64,000 nucleotides of DNA from Hydractinia symbiolongicarpus (GCF_029227915.1 NC_079878.1:7068001-7132000), one strand, 5' to 3'; positions 8,929 to 19,896 are shown, numbered from the stretch's first letter. Translations and numbers: made by a program. Notes: a model not told the origin generated them from the letters alone.

Positions 8929-9021
8929 GCTCCAGTGGCGTAGTCGGTTAGCGCGTCGTACTTATAAGTCAGTATCGACAAAGACATGCGAAGATCGGGA
9001 GTTCGAGCCTCCCCTGGAGCA
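8929..9021 (+). tRNA. tRNA-Ile(UAU), intron
   Basis: Unit 13. Consensus. Confidence 0.96.
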
Positions 9022-9145
9022 AGGTTTCTTTTCATGCGCCGTCAACACACGCCACAGCACGGGCAGATCACCAGTAAAATCTAGCAACGTGGCAGTGCAC
9101 CCAGGTTGTTTTGATCCCGTCAACGTGACGGCAAAGCCCGTAAAA

Positions 9146-9219
9146 TGGCCAGTGTGGGGCTCGAACCCACGACATTCGCGTTATTAGCACGACGCTCTAG
9201 CCGACTGAGCTAACCGGCC
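9146..9219 (-). tRNA. tRNA-Ile(AAU)
   Basis: Unit 13. Consensus. Confidence 0.96.
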
Positions 9220-9401
9220 GTGAACGCGTGAACACGGACTCACTTCCTAAGTCAACTCTAAGCAAAATACTTTTATTTTTTTACTCAAAACGTTACCGTC
9301 ATATTTCTCACGCTTTGATACGAGTCCAAGCAATGCAAATAGCCGCAACCCGCTCGAAAGAGGAGTCATGTTAGGCCAACTTCAAACGGACATTCCCTGA
9401 A

Positions 9402-9474
9402 AGCCCTCGGAGAGATTTGAGCTCTCGACCCCTGGTTTACAAGACCAGTGCTCTAACCCCTGAGCTACGAAGGC
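9402..9474 (-). tRNA. tRNA-Thr(UGU)
   Basis: Unit 14. T54C removes the near-invariant T54 and weakens the B box; shared with unit 16. Confidence 0.85.
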
Positions 9475-9623
9475 ACGCGATCCTTGCCAAATACGAAAAG
9501 TCGGTGCATCAGGCAAAACAGGCCAGTTGCAACGTGTACTTGCCATAAAGTGATACCGTCAATGCCCTACTGGACCATGACTATTCTAATCACGGACCTC
9601 AGCTTTCCCGTTAACATCCACGG

Positions 9624-9716
9624 GCTCCAGTGGCGTAGTCGGTTAGCGCGTCGTACTTATAAGTCAGTATCGACAAAGACATGCGAAGATCGGGAGTTCG
9701 AGCCTCCCCTGGAGCA
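9624..9716 (+). tRNA. tRNA-Ile(UAU), intron
   Basis: Unit 14. Consensus. Confidence 0.96.
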
Positions 9717-9840
9717 AGGTTTCTTTTCATGCGCCGTCAACACACGCCACAGCACGGGCAGATCACCAGTAAAATCTAGCAACGTGGCAGTGCACCCAGG
9801 TTGTTTTGATCCCGTCAACGTGACGGCAAAGCCCGTAAAA

Positions 9841-9914
9841 TGGCCAGTGTGGGGCTCGAACCCACGACATTCGCGTTATTAGCACGACGCTCTAGCCGAC
9901 TGAGCTAACCGGCC
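9841..9914 (-). tRNA. tRNA-Ile(AAU)
   Basis: Unit 14. Consensus. Confidence 0.96.
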
Positions 9915-10096
9915 GTGAACGCGTGAACACGGACTCACTTCCTAAGTCAACTCTAAGCAAAATACTTTTATTTTTTTACTCAAAACGTTACCGTCATATT
10001 TCTCACGCTTTGATACGAGTCCAAGCAATGCAAATAGCCGCAACCCGCTCGAAAGAGGAGTCATGTTAGGCCAACTTTAAACGGACATTCCCTGAA

Positions 10097-10169
10097 AGCC
10101 CTCGGAGAGATTTGAACTCTCGACCCCTGGTTTACAAGACCAGTGCTCTAACCCCTGAGCTACGAAGGC
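10097..10169 (-). tRNA. tRNA-Thr(UGU)
   Basis: Unit 15. Consensus. Confidence 0.95.
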
Positions 10170-10318
10170 ACGCGATCCTTGCCAAATACGAAAAGTCGGT
10201 GCATCAGGCAAAACAGGCCAGTTGCAACGTGTACTTGCCATAAAGTGATACCGTCAATGCCCTACTGGACCATGACTATTCTAATCACGGACCTCAGCTT
10301 TCCCGTTAACATCCACGG

Positions 10319-10411
10319 GCTCCAGTGGCGTAGTCGGTTAGCGCGTCGTACTTATAAGTCAGTATCGACAAAGACATGCGAAGATCGGGAGTTCGAGCCT
10401 CCCCTGGAGCA
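10319..10411 (+). tRNA. tRNA-Ile(UAU), intron
   Basis: Unit 15. Consensus. Confidence 0.96.
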
Positions 10412-10535
10412 AGGTTTCTTTTCATGCGCCGTCAACACACGCCACAGCACGGGCAGATCACCAGTAAAATCTAGCAACGTGGCAGTGCACCCAGGTTGTT
10501 TTGATCCCGTCAACGTGACGGCAAAGCCCGTAAAA

Positions 10536-10609
10536 TGGCCAGTGTGGGGCTCGAACCCACGACATTCGCGTTATTAGCACGACGCTCTAGCCGACTGAGC
10601 TAACCGGCC
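10536..10609 (-). tRNA. tRNA-Ile(AAU)
   Basis: Unit 15. Consensus. Confidence 0.96.
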
Positions 10610-10791
10610 GTGAACGCGTGAACACGGACTCACTTCCTAAGTCAACTCTAAGCAAAATACTTTTATTTTTTTACTCAAAACGTTACCGTCATATTTCTCA
10701 CGCTTTGATACGAGTCCAAGCAATGCAAATAGCCGCAACCCGCTCGAAAGAGGAGTCATGTTAGGCCAACTTCAAACGGACATTCCCTGAA

Positions 10792-10864
10792 AGCCCTCGG
10801 AGAGATTTGAGCTCTCGACCCCTGGTTTACAAGACCAGTGCTCTAACCCCTGAGCTACGAAGGC
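10792..10864 (-). tRNA. tRNA-Thr(UGU)
   Basis: Unit 16. T54C, as in unit 14. Confidence 0.85.
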
Positions 10865-11013
10865 ACGCGATCCTTGCCAAATACGAAAAGTCGGTGCATC
10901 AGGCAAAACAGGCCAGTTGCAACGTGTACTTGCCATAAAGTGATACCGTCAATGCCCTACTGGACCATGACTATTCTAATCACGGACCTCAGCTTTCCCG
11001 TTAACATCCACGG

Positions 11014-11106
11014 GCTCCAGTGGCGTAGTCGGTTAGCGCGTCGTACTTATAAGTCAGTATCGACAAAGACATGCGAAGATCGGGAGTTCGAGCCTCCCCT
11101 GGAGCA
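11014..11106 (+). tRNA. tRNA-Ile(UAU), intron
   Basis: Unit 16. Consensus. Confidence 0.96.
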
Positions 11107-11230
11107 AGGTTTCTTTTCATGCGCCGTCAACACACGCCACAGCACGGGCAGATCACCAGTAAAATCTAGCAACGTGGCAGTGCACCCAGGTTGTTTTGAT
11201 CCCGTCAACGTGACGGCAAAGCCCGTAAAA

Positions 11231-11304
11231 TGGCCAGTGTGGGGCTCGAACCCACGACATTCGCGTTATTAGCACGACGCTCTAGCCGACTGAGCTAACC
11301 GGCC
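11231..11304 (-). tRNA. tRNA-Ile(AAU)
   Basis: Unit 16. Consensus. Confidence 0.96.
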
Positions 11305-11486
11305 GTGAACGCGTGAACACGGACTCACTTCCTAAGTCAACTCTAAGCAAAATACTTTTATTTTTTTACTCAAAACGTTACCGTCATATTTCTCACGCTT
11401 TGATACGAGTCCAAGCAATGCAAATAGCCGCAACCCGCTCGAAAGAGGAGTCATGTTAGGCCAACTTTAAACGGACATTCCCTGAA

Positions 11487-11559
11487 AGCCCTCGGAGAGA
11501 TTTGAACTCTCGACCCCTGGTTTACAAGACCAGTGCTCTAACCCCTGAGCTACGAAGGC
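11487..11559 (-). tRNA. tRNA-Thr(UGU)
   Basis: Unit 17. Consensus. Confidence 0.95.
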
Positions 11560-11708
11560 ACGCGATCCTTGCCAAATACGAAAAGTCGGTGCATCAGGCA
11601 AAACAGGCCAGTTGCAACGTGTACTTGCCATAAAGTGATACCGTCAATGCCCTACTGGACCATGACTATTCTAATCACGGACCTCAGCTTTCCCGTTAAC
11701 ATCCACGG

Positions 11709-11801
11709 GCTCCAGTGGCGTAGTCGGTTAGCGCGTCGTACTTATAAGTCAGTATCGACAAAGACATGCGAAGATCGGGAGTTCGAGCCTCCCCTGGAGC
11801 A
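11709..11801 (+). tRNA. tRNA-Ile(UAU), intron
   Basis: Unit 17. Consensus. Confidence 0.96.
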
Positions 11802-11924
11802 AGGTTTCTTTTCATGCGCCGTCAACACACGCCACAGCACGGCAGATCACCAGTAAAATCTAGCAACGTGGCAGTGCACCCAGGTTGTTTTGATCCCGTC
11901 AACGTGACGGCAAAGCCCGTAAAA

Positions 11925-11998
11925 TGGCCAGTGTGGGGCTCGAACCCACGACATTCGCGTTATTAGCACGACGCTCTAGCCGACTGAGCTAACCGGCC
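11925..11998 (-). tRNA. tRNA-Ile(AAU)
   Basis: Unit 17. Consensus; a 1-bp spacer deletion near 11842 shifts it by one base. Confidence 0.96.
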
Positions 11999-12180
11999 GT
12001 GAACGCGTGAACACGGACTCACTTCCTAAGTCAACTCTAAGCAAAATACTTTTATTTTTTTACTCAAAACGTTACCGTCATATTTCTCACGCTTTGATAC
12101 GAGTCCAAGCAATGCAAATAGCCGCAACCCGCTCGAAAGAGGAGTCATGTTAGGCCAACTTTAAACGGACATTCCCTGAA

Positions 12181-12253
12181 AGCCCTCGGAGAGATTTGAA
12201 CTCTCGACCCCTGGTTTACAAGACCAGTGCTCTAACCCCTGAGCTACGAAGGC
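12181..12253 (-). tRNA. tRNA-Thr(UGU)
   Basis: Unit 18. Consensus. Confidence 0.95.
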
Positions 12254-12402
12254 ACGCGATCCTTGCCAAATACGAAAAGTCGGTGCATCAGGCAAAACAG
12301 GCCAGTTGCAACGTGTACTTGCCATAAAGTGATACCGTCCATGCCCTACTGGACCATGACTATTCTAATCACGGACCTCAGCTTTCCCGTTAACATCCAC
12401 GG

Positions 12403-12495
12403 GCTCCAGTGGCGTAGTCGGTTAGCGCGTCGTACTTATAAGTCAGTATCGACAAAGACATGCGAAGATCGGGAGTTCGAGCCTCCCCTGGAGCA
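12403..12495 (+). tRNA. tRNA-Ile(UAU), intron
   Basis: Unit 18. Consensus gene; terminator lengthened to T5. Confidence 0.96.
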
Positions 12496-12619
12496 AGGTT
12501 TCTTTTTATGCGCCGTCAACACACGCCACAGCACGGGCAGATCACCAGTAAAATCTAGCAACGTGGCAGTGCACCCAGGTTGTTTTGATCCCGTCAACGT
12601 GACGGCAAAGCCCGTAAAA

Positions 12620-12693
12620 TGGCCAGTGTGGGGCTCGAACCCACGACATTCGCGTTATTAGCACGACGCTCTAGCCGACTGAGCTAACCGGCC
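12620..12693 (-). tRNA. tRNA-Ile(AAU)
   Basis: Unit 18. Consensus. Confidence 0.96.
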
Positions 12694-12875
12694 GTGAACG
12701 CGTGAACACGGACTCACTTCCTAAGTCAACTCTAAGCAAAATACTTTTATTTTTTTACTCAAAACGTTACCGTCATATTTCTCACGCTTTGATACGAGTC
12801 CAAGCAATGCAAATAGCCGCAACCCGCTCGAAAGAGGAGTCATGTTAGGCCAACTTTAAACGGACATTCCCTGAA

Positions 12876-12948
12876 AGCCCTCGGAGAGATTTGAACTCTC
12901 GACCCCTGGTTTACAAGACCAGTGATCTAACCCCTGAGCTACGAAGGC
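12876..12948 (-). tRNA. tRNA-Thr(UGU)
   Basis: Unit 19. G24T breaks the C11-G24 pair of the D stem; shared with unit 21. Confidence 0.85.
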
Positions 12949-13097
12949 ACGCGATCCTTGCCAAATACGAAAAGTCGGTGCATCAGGCAAAACAGGCCAG
13001 TTGCAACGTGTACTTGCCATAAAGTGATACCGTCAATGCCCTACTGGACCATGACTATTCTAATCACGGACCTCAGCTTTCCCGTTAACATCCACAG

Positions 13098-13190
13098 GCT
13101 CCAGTGGCGTAGTCGGTTAGCGCGTCGTACTTATAAGTCAGTATCGACAAAGACATGCGAAGATCGGGAGTTCGAGCCTCCCCTGGAGCA
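13098..13190 (+). tRNA. tRNA-Ile(UAU), intron
   Basis: Unit 19. Consensus gene; G to A at -2, shared with unit 21. Confidence 0.96.
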
Positions 13191-13314
13191 AGGTTTCTTT
13201 TCATGCGCCGTCAACACACGCCACAGCACGGGCAGATCACCAGTAAAATCTAGCAACGTGGCAGTGCACCCAGGTTGTTTTGATCCCGTCAACGTGACGG
13301 CAAAGCCCGTAAAA

Positions 13315-13388
13315 TGGCCAGTGTGGGGCTCGAACCCACGACATTCGCGTTATTAGCACGACGCTCTAGCCGACTGAGCTAACCGGCC
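13315..13388 (-). tRNA. tRNA-Ile(AAU)
   Basis: Unit 19. Consensus. Confidence 0.96.
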
Positions 13389-13570
13389 GTGAACGCGTGA
13401 ACACGGACTCACTTCCTAAGTCAACTCTAAGCAAAATACTTTTATTTTTTTACTCAAAACGTTACCGTCATATTTCTCACGCTTTGATACGAGTCCAAGC
13501 AATGCAAATAGCCGCAACCCGCTCGAAAGAGGAGTCATGTTAGGCCAACTTTAAACGGACATTCCCTGAA

Positions 13571-13643
13571 AGCCCTCGGAGAGATTTGAACTCTCGACCC
13601 CTGGTTTACAAGACCAGTGCTCTAACCCCTGAGCTACGAAGGC
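13571..13643 (-). tRNA. tRNA-Thr(UGU)
   Basis: Unit 20. Consensus. Confidence 0.95.
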
Positions 13644-13792
13644 ACGCGATCCTTGCCAAATACGAAAAGTCGGTGCATCAGGCAAAACAGGCCAGTTGCA
13701 ACGTGTACTTGCCATAAAGTGATACCGTCAATGCCCTACTGGACCATGACTATTCTAATCACGGACCTCAGCTTTCCCGTTAACATCCACGG

Positions 13793-13885
13793 GCTCCAGT
13801 GGCGTAGTCGGTTAGCGCGTCGTACTTATAAGTCAGTATCGACAAAGACATGCGAAGATCGGGAGTTCGAGCCTCCCCTGGAGCA
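13793..13885 (+). tRNA. tRNA-Ile(UAU), intron
   Basis: Unit 20. Consensus gene; T5 terminator as in unit 18. Confidence 0.96.
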
Positions 13886-14009
13886 AGGTTTCTTTTTATG
13901 CGCCGTCAACACACGCCACAGCACGGGCAGATCACCAGTAAAATCTAGCAACGTGGCAGTGCACCCAGGTTGTTTTGATCCCGTCAACGTGACGGCAAAG
14001 CCCGTAAAA

Positions 14010-14083
14010 TGGCCAGTGTGGGGCTCGAACCCACGACATTCGCGTTATTAGCACGACGCTCTAGCCGACTGAGCTAACCGGCC
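14010..14083 (-). tRNA. tRNA-Ile(AAU)
   Basis: Unit 20. Consensus. Confidence 0.96.
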
Positions 14084-14265
14084 GTGAACGCGTGAACACG
14101 GACTCACTTCCTAAGTCAACTCTAAGCAAAATACTTTTATTTTTTTACTCAAAACGTTACCGTCATATTTCTCACGCTTTGATACGAGTCCAAGCAATGC
14201 AAATAGCCGCAACCCGCTCGAAAGAGGAGTCATGTTAGGCCAACTTTAAACGGACATTCCCTGAA

Positions 14266-14338
14266 AGCCCTCGGAGAGATTTGAACTCTCGACCCCTGGT
14301 TTACAAGACCAGTGATCTAACCCCTGAGCTACGAAGGC
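14266..14338 (-). tRNA. tRNA-Thr(UGU)
   Basis: Unit 21. G24T as in unit 19. Confidence 0.85.
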
Positions 14339-14487
14339 ACGCGATCCTTGCCAAATACGAAAAGTCGGTGCATCAGGCAAAACAGGCCAGTTGCAACGTG
14401 TACTTGCCATAAAGTGATACCGTCAATGCCCTACTGGACCATGACTATTCTAATCACGGACCTCAGCTTTCCCGTTAACATCCACAG

Positions 14488-14580
14488 GCTCCAGTGGCGT
14501 AGTCGGTTAGCGCGTCGTACTTATAAGTCAGTATCGACAAAGACATGCGAAGATCGGGAGTTCGAGCCTCCCCTGGAGCA
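14488..14580 (+). tRNA. tRNA-Ile(UAU), intron
   Basis: Unit 21. Consensus gene; G to A at -2. Confidence 0.96.
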
Positions 14581-14704
14581 AGGTTTCTTTTCATGCGCCG
14601 TCAACACACGCCACAGCACGGGCAGATCACCAGTAAAATCTAGCAACGTGGCAGTGCACCCAGGTTGTTTTGATCCCGTCAACGTGACGGCAAAGCCCGT
14701 AAAA

Positions 14705-14778
14705 TGGCCAGTGTGGGGCTCGAACCCACGACATTCGCGTTATTAGCACGACGCTCTAGCCGACTGAGCTAACCGGCC
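14705..14778 (-). tRNA. tRNA-Ile(AAU)
   Basis: Unit 21. Consensus. Confidence 0.96.
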
Positions 14779-14960
14779 GTGAACGCGTGAACACGGACTC
14801 ACTTCCTAAGTCAACTCTAAGCAAAATACTTTTATTTTTTTACTCAAAACGTTACCGTCATATTTCTCACGCTTTGATACGAGTCCAAGCAATGCAAATA
14901 GCCGCAACCCGCTCGAAAGAGGAGTCATGTTAGGCCAACTTTAAACGGACATTCCCTGAA

Positions 14961-15033
14961 AGCCCTCGGAGAGATTTGAACTCTCGACCCCTGGTTTACA
15001 AGACCAGTGCTCTAACCACTGAGCTACGAAGGC
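14961..15033 (-). tRNA. tRNA-Thr(UGU)
   Basis: Unit 22. G16T in the D loop gives AGTGGTTA, a common tRNA form; likely harmless. Confidence 0.93.
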
Positions 15034-15182
15034 ACGCGATCCTTGCCAAATACGAAAAGTCGGTGCATCAGGCAAAACAGGCCAGTTGCAACGTGTACTT
15101 GCCATAAAGTGATACCGTCAATGCCCTACTGGACCATGACTATTCTAATCACGGACCTCAGCTTTCCCGTTAACATCCACGG

Positions 15183-15275
15183 GCTCCAGTGGCGTAGTCG
15201 GTTAGCGCGTCGTACTTATAAGTCAGTATCGACAAAGACATGCGAAGATCGGGAGTTCGAGCCTCCCCTGGAGCA
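15183..15275 (+). tRNA. tRNA-Ile(UAU), intron
   Basis: Unit 22. Consensus. Confidence 0.96.
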
Positions 15276-15399
15276 AGGTTTCTTTTCATGCGCCGTCAAC
15301 ACACGCCACAGCACGGGCAGATCACCAGTAAAATCTAGCAACGTGGCAGTGCACCCAGGTTGTTTTGATCCCGTCAACGTGGCGGCAAAGCCCGTAAAA

Positions 15400-15473
15400 T
15401 GGCCAGTGTGGGGCTCGAACCCACGACATTCGCGTTATTAGCACGACGCTCTAGCCGACTGAGCTAACCGGCC
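15400..15473 (-). tRNA. tRNA-Ile(AAU)
   Basis: Unit 22. Consensus. Confidence 0.96.
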
Positions 15474-15655
15474 GTGAACGCGTGAACACGGACTCACTTC
15501 CTAAGTCAACTCTAAGCAAAATACTTTTATTTTTTTACTCAAAACGTTACCGTCATATTTCTAACGCTTTGATACGAGTCCAAGCAATGCAAATAGCCGC
15601 AACCCGCTCGAAAGAGGAGTCATGTTAGGCCAACTTTAAACGGACATTCCCTGAA

Positions 15656-15728
15656 AGCCCTCGGAGAGATTTGAACTCTCGACCCCTGGTTTACAAGACC
15701 AGTGCTCTAACCCCTGAGCTACGAAGGC
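15656..15728 (-). tRNA. tRNA-Thr(UGU)
   Basis: Unit 23. Consensus. Confidence 0.95.
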
Positions 15729-15877
15729 ACGCGATCCTTGCCAAATACGAAAAGTCGGTGCATCAGGCAAAACAGGCCAGTTGCAACGTGTACTTGCCAT
15801 AAAGTGATACCGTCAATGCCCTACTGGACCATGACTATTCTAATCACGGACCTCCGCTTTCCCGTTAACATCCACGG

Positions 15878-15970
15878 GCTCCAGTGGCGTAGTCGGTTAG
15901 CGCGTCGTACTTATAAGTCAGTATCGACAAAGACATGCGAAGATCGGGAGTTCGAGCCTCCCCTGGAGCA
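15878..15970 (+). tRNA. tRNA-Ile(UAU), intron
   Basis: Unit 23. Consensus. Confidence 0.96.
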
Positions 15971-16094
15971 AGGTTTCTTTTCATGCGCCGTCAACACACG
16001 CCACAGCACGGGCAGATCACCAGTAAAATCTAGCAACGTGGCAGTGCACCCAGGTTGTTTTGATCCCGTCAACGTGACGGCAAAGCCCGTAAAA

Positions 16095-16168
16095 TGGCCA
16101 GTGTGGGGCTCGAACCCACGACATTCGCGTTATTAGCACGACGCTCTAGCCGACTGAGCTAACCGGCC
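16095..16168 (-). tRNA. tRNA-Ile(AAU)
   Basis: Unit 23. Consensus. Confidence 0.96.
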
Positions 16169-16350
16169 GTGAACGCGTGAACACGGACTCACTTCCTAAG
16201 TCAACTCTAAGCAAAATACTTTTATTTTTTTACTCAAAACGTTACCGTCATATTTCTCACGCTTTGATACGAGTCCAAGCAATGCAAATAGCCGCAACCC
16301 GCTCGAAAGAGGAGTCATGTTAGGCCAACTTTAAACGAACATTCCCTGAA

Positions 16351-16423
16351 AGCCCTCGGAGAGATTTGAACTCTCGACCCCTGGTTTACAAGACCAGTGC
16401 TCTAACCCCTGAGCTACGAAGGC
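16351..16423 (-). tRNA. tRNA-Thr(UGU)
   Basis: Unit 24. Consensus. Confidence 0.95.
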
Positions 16424-16572
16424 ACGCGATCCTTGCCAAATACGAAAAGTCGGTGCATCAGGCAAAACAGGCCAGTTGCAACGTGTACTTGCCATAAAGT
16501 GATACCGTCAATGCCCTACTGGACCATGACTATTCTAATCACGGACCTCCGCTTTCCCGTTAACATCCACGG

Positions 16573-16665
16573 GCTCCAGTGGCGTAGTCGGTTAGCGCGT
16601 CGTACTTATAAGTCAGTATCGACAAAGACATGCGAAGATCGGGAGTTCGAGCCTCCCCTGGAGCA
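16573..16665 (+). tRNA. tRNA-Ile(UAU), intron
   Basis: Unit 24. Consensus. Confidence 0.96.
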
Positions 16666-16789
16666 AGGTTTCTTTTCATGCGCCGTCAACACACGCCACA
16701 GCACGGGCAGATCACCAGTAAAATCTAGCAACGTGGCAGTGCACCCAGGTTGTTTTGATCCCGTCAACGTGACGGCAAAGCCCGTAAAA

Positions 16790-16863
16790 TGGCCAATGTG
16801 GGGCTCGAACCCACGACATTCGCGTTATTAGCACGACGCTCTAGCCGACTGAGCTAACCGGCC
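16790..16863 (-). tRNA. tRNA-Ile(AAU)
   Basis: Unit 24. C67T gives a G6-T67 wobble in the acceptor stem. Confidence 0.93.
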
Positions 16864-17045
16864 GTGAACGCGTGAACACGGACTCACTTCCTAAGTCAAC
16901 TCTAAGCAAAATACTTTTATTTTTTTACTCAAAACGTTACCGTCATATTTCTCACGCTTTGATACGAGTCCAAGCAATGCAAATAGCCGCAACCCGCTCG
17001 AAAGAGGAGTCATGTTAGGCCAACTTTAAACGGACATTCCCTGAA

Positions 17046-17118
17046 AGCCCTCGGAGAGATTTGAACTCTCGACCCCTGGTTTACAAGACCAGTGCTCTAA
17101 CCCCTGAGCTACGAAGGC
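17046..17118 (-). tRNA. tRNA-Thr(UGU)
   Basis: Unit 25. Consensus. Confidence 0.95.
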
Positions 17119-17267
17119 ACGCGATCCTTGCCAAATACGAAAAGTCGGTGCATCAGGCAAAACAGGCCAGTTGCAACGTGTACTTGCCATAAAGTGATAC
17201 CGTCAATGCCCTACTGGACCATGACGATTCTAATCACGGACCTCCGCTTTCCCGTTAACATCCACGG

Positions 17268-17360
17268 GCTCATGTGGCGTAGTCGGTTAGCGCGTCGTAC
17301 TTATAAGTCAGTATCGACAAAGACATGCGAAGATCGGGAGTTCGAGCCTCCCCTGGAGCA
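17268..17360 (+). pseudogene. Damaged tRNA-Ile(UAU)
   Basis: Unit 25. C5A and A6T leave two adjacent mismatches in the acceptor stem; probably not a stable tRNA. Intron and terminator are intact. Confidence 0.7.
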
Positions 17361-17484
17361 AGGTTTCTTTTCATGCGCCGTCAACACACGCCACAGCACG
17401 GGCAGATCACCAGTAAAATCTAGCAACGTGGCAGTGCACCCAGGTTGTTTTGATCCCGTCAACGTGACGGCAAAGCCCGTAAAA

Positions 17485-17558
17485 TGGCCAGTGTGGGGCT
17501 CGAAACCACGACATTCGCGTTATTAGCACGACGCTCTAGCCGACTGAGCTAACCGGCC
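17485..17558 (-). tRNA. tRNA-Ile(AAU), B-box variant
   Basis: Unit 25. G53T breaks the conserved G53-C61 pair and changes the B box; expression doubtful. Confidence 0.8.
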
Positions 17559-17739
17559 GTGAACGCGTGAACACGGACTCACTTCCTAAGTCAACTCTAA
17601 GCAAAATACTTTTATTTTTTTACTCAAAAGTTACCGTCATATTTCTCACGCTTTGATACGAGTCCAAGCAGTGCAAATAGCCGCAACCCGCTCGAAAGAG
17701 GAGTCATGTTAGGCCAACTTTAAACGGACATTCCCTGAA

Positions 17740-17812
17740 AGCCCTCGGAGAGATTTGAACTCTCGACCCCTGGTTTACAAGACCAGTGCTCTAACCCCTG
17801 AGCTACGAAGGC
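17740..17812 (-). tRNA. tRNA-Thr(UGU)
   Basis: Unit 26. Consensus. Confidence 0.95.
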
Positions 17813-17961
17813 ACGCGATCCTTGCCAAATACGAAAAGTCGGTGCATCAGGCAAAACAGGCCAGTTGCAACGTGTACTTGCCATAAAGTGATACCGTCAA
17901 TGCCCTACTGGACCATGACTATTCTAATCACGGACCTCAGCTTTCCCGTTAACATCCACGG

Positions 17962-18054
17962 GCTCCAGTGGCGTAGTCGGTTAGCGCGTCGTACTTATAA
18001 GTCAGTATCGACAAAGACATGCGAAGATCGGGAGTTCGAGCCTCCCCTGGAGCA
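17962..18054 (+). tRNA. tRNA-Ile(UAU), intron
   Basis: Unit 26. Consensus. Confidence 0.96.
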
Positions 18055-18178
18055 AGGTTTCTTTTCATGCGCCGTCAACACACGCCACAGCACGGGCAGA
18101 TCACCAGTAAAATCTAGCAACGTGGCAGTGCACCCAGGTTGTTTTGATCCCGTCAACGTGACGGCAAAGCCCGTAAAA

Positions 18179-18252
18179 TGGCCAGTGTGGGGCTCGAACC
18201 CACGACATTCGCGTTATTAGCACGACGCTCTAGCCGACTGAGCTAACCGGCC
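18179..18252 (-). tRNA. tRNA-Ile(AAU)
   Basis: Unit 26. Consensus. Confidence 0.96.
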
Positions 18253-18434
18253 GTGAAAGCGTGAACACGGACTCACTTCCTAAGTCAACTCTAAGCAAAA
18301 TACTTTTATTTTTTTACTCAAAACGTTACCGTCATATTTCTCACGCTTTGATACGAGTCCAAGCAATGCAAATAGCCGCAACCCGCTCGAAAGAGGAGTC
18401 ATGTTAGGCCAACTTTAAACGGACATTCCCTGAA

Positions 18435-18507
18435 AGCCCTCGGAGAGATTTGAACTCTCGACCCCTGGTTTACAAGACCAGTGCTCTAACCCCTGAGCTA
18501 CGAAGGC
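18435..18507 (-). tRNA. tRNA-Thr(UGU)
   Basis: Unit 27. Consensus. Confidence 0.95.
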
Positions 18508-18656
18508 ACGCGATCCTTGCCAAATACGAAAAGTCGGTGCATCAGGCAAAACAGGCCAGTTGCAACGTGTACTTGCCATAAAGTGATACCGTCAATGCCC
18601 TACTGGACCATGACTATTCTAATCACGGACCTCAGCTTTCCCGTTAACATCCACGG

Positions 18657-18749
18657 GCTCCAGGGGCGTAGTCGGTTAGCGCGTCGTACTTATAAGTCAG
18701 TATCGACAAAGACATGCGAAGATCGGGAGTTCGAGCCTCCCCTGGAGCA
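18657..18749 (+). tRNA. tRNA-Ile(UAU), intron
   Basis: Unit 27. T8G replaces the invariant T8, which pairs with A14 in the core; function doubtful. Confidence 0.83.
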
Positions 18750-18873
18750 AGGTTTCTTTTCATGCGCCGTCAACACACGCCACAGCACGGGCAGATCACC
18801 AGTAAAATCTAGCAACGTGGCAGTGCACCGAGGTTGTTTTGATCCCGTCAACGTGACGGCAAAGCCCGTAAAA

Positions 18874-18947
18874 TGGCCAGTGTGGGGCTCGAACCCACGA
18901 CATTCGCGTTATTAGCACGACGCTCTAGCCGACTGAGCTAACCGGCC
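18874..18947 (-). tRNA. tRNA-Ile(AAU)
   Basis: Unit 27. Consensus. Confidence 0.96.
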
Positions 18948-19129
18948 GTGAACGCGTGAACACGGACTCACTTCCTAAGTCAACTCTAAGCAAAATACTT
19001 TTATTTTTTTACTCAAAACGTTACCGTCATATTTCTCACGCTTTGATACGAGTCCAAGCAATGCAAATAGCCGCAACCCGCTCGAAAGAGGAGTCATGTT
19101 AGGCCAACTTTAAACGGACATTCCCTGAA

Positions 19130-19201
19130 AGCCCTCGGAGAGATTTGAACTCTCGACCCTGGTTTACAAGACCAGTGCTCTAACCCCTGAGCTACGAAGG
19201 C
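19130..19201 (-). tRNA. tRNA-Thr(UGU), short variable loop
   Basis: Unit 28. 72 nt; one G is missing from the variable loop (GGTC). Confidence 0.9.
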
Positions 19202-19350
19202 ACGCGATCCTTGCCAAATACGAAAAGTCGGTGCATCAGGCAAAACAGGCCAGTTGCAACGTGTACTTGCCATAAAGTGATACCGTCAATGCCCTACTGG
19301 ACCATGACTATTCTAATCACGGACCTCAGCTTTCCCGTTAACATCCACGG

Positions 19351-19443
19351 GCTCCAGTGGCGTAGTCGGTTAGCGCGTCGTACTTATAAGTCAGTATCGA
19401 CAAAGACATGCGAAGATCGGGAGTTTGACCCTCCCCCGGAGCA
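19351..19443 (+). pseudogene. Damaged tRNA-Ile(UAU)
   Basis: Unit 28. C56T, G59C and T67C together damage the B box, the G19-C56 contact and the acceptor stem. Confidence 0.7.
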
Positions 19444-19567
19444 AGGTTTCTTTTCATGCGCCGTCAACACACGCCACAGCACGGGCAGATCACCAGTAAA
19501 ATCTAGCAACGTGGCAGTGCACCCAGGTTGTTTTGATCCCGTCAACGTGACGGCAAAGCCCGTAAAA

Positions 19568-19641
19568 TGGCCAGTGTGGGGCTCGAACCCACGACATTCG
19601 CGTTATTAGCACGACGCTCTAGCCGACTGAGCTAACCGGCC
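19568..19641 (-). tRNA. tRNA-Ile(AAU)
   Basis: Unit 28. Consensus. Confidence 0.96.
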
Positions 19642-19823
19642 GTGAACGCGTGAACACGGACTCACTTCCTAAGTCAACTCTAAGCAAAATACTTTTATTT
19701 TTTTACTCAAAACGTTGCCGTCATATTTCTCACGCTTTGATGCGAGTCCAAGCAATGCAAATAGCCGCAACCCGCTCGAAAGAGGAGTCATGTTAGGCCA
19801 ACTTTAAACGGACATTCCCTGAA

Positions 19824-19896
19824 AGCCCTCGGAGAGATTTGAACTCTCGACCCCTGGTTTACAAGACCAGTGCTCTAACCCCTGGGCTACGAAGGC
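19824..19896 (-). tRNA. tRNA-Thr(UGU), D-stem variant
   Basis: Unit 29. T12C gives a C12-A23 mismatch in the D stem and A box; shared by units 29-33. Confidence 0.85.
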
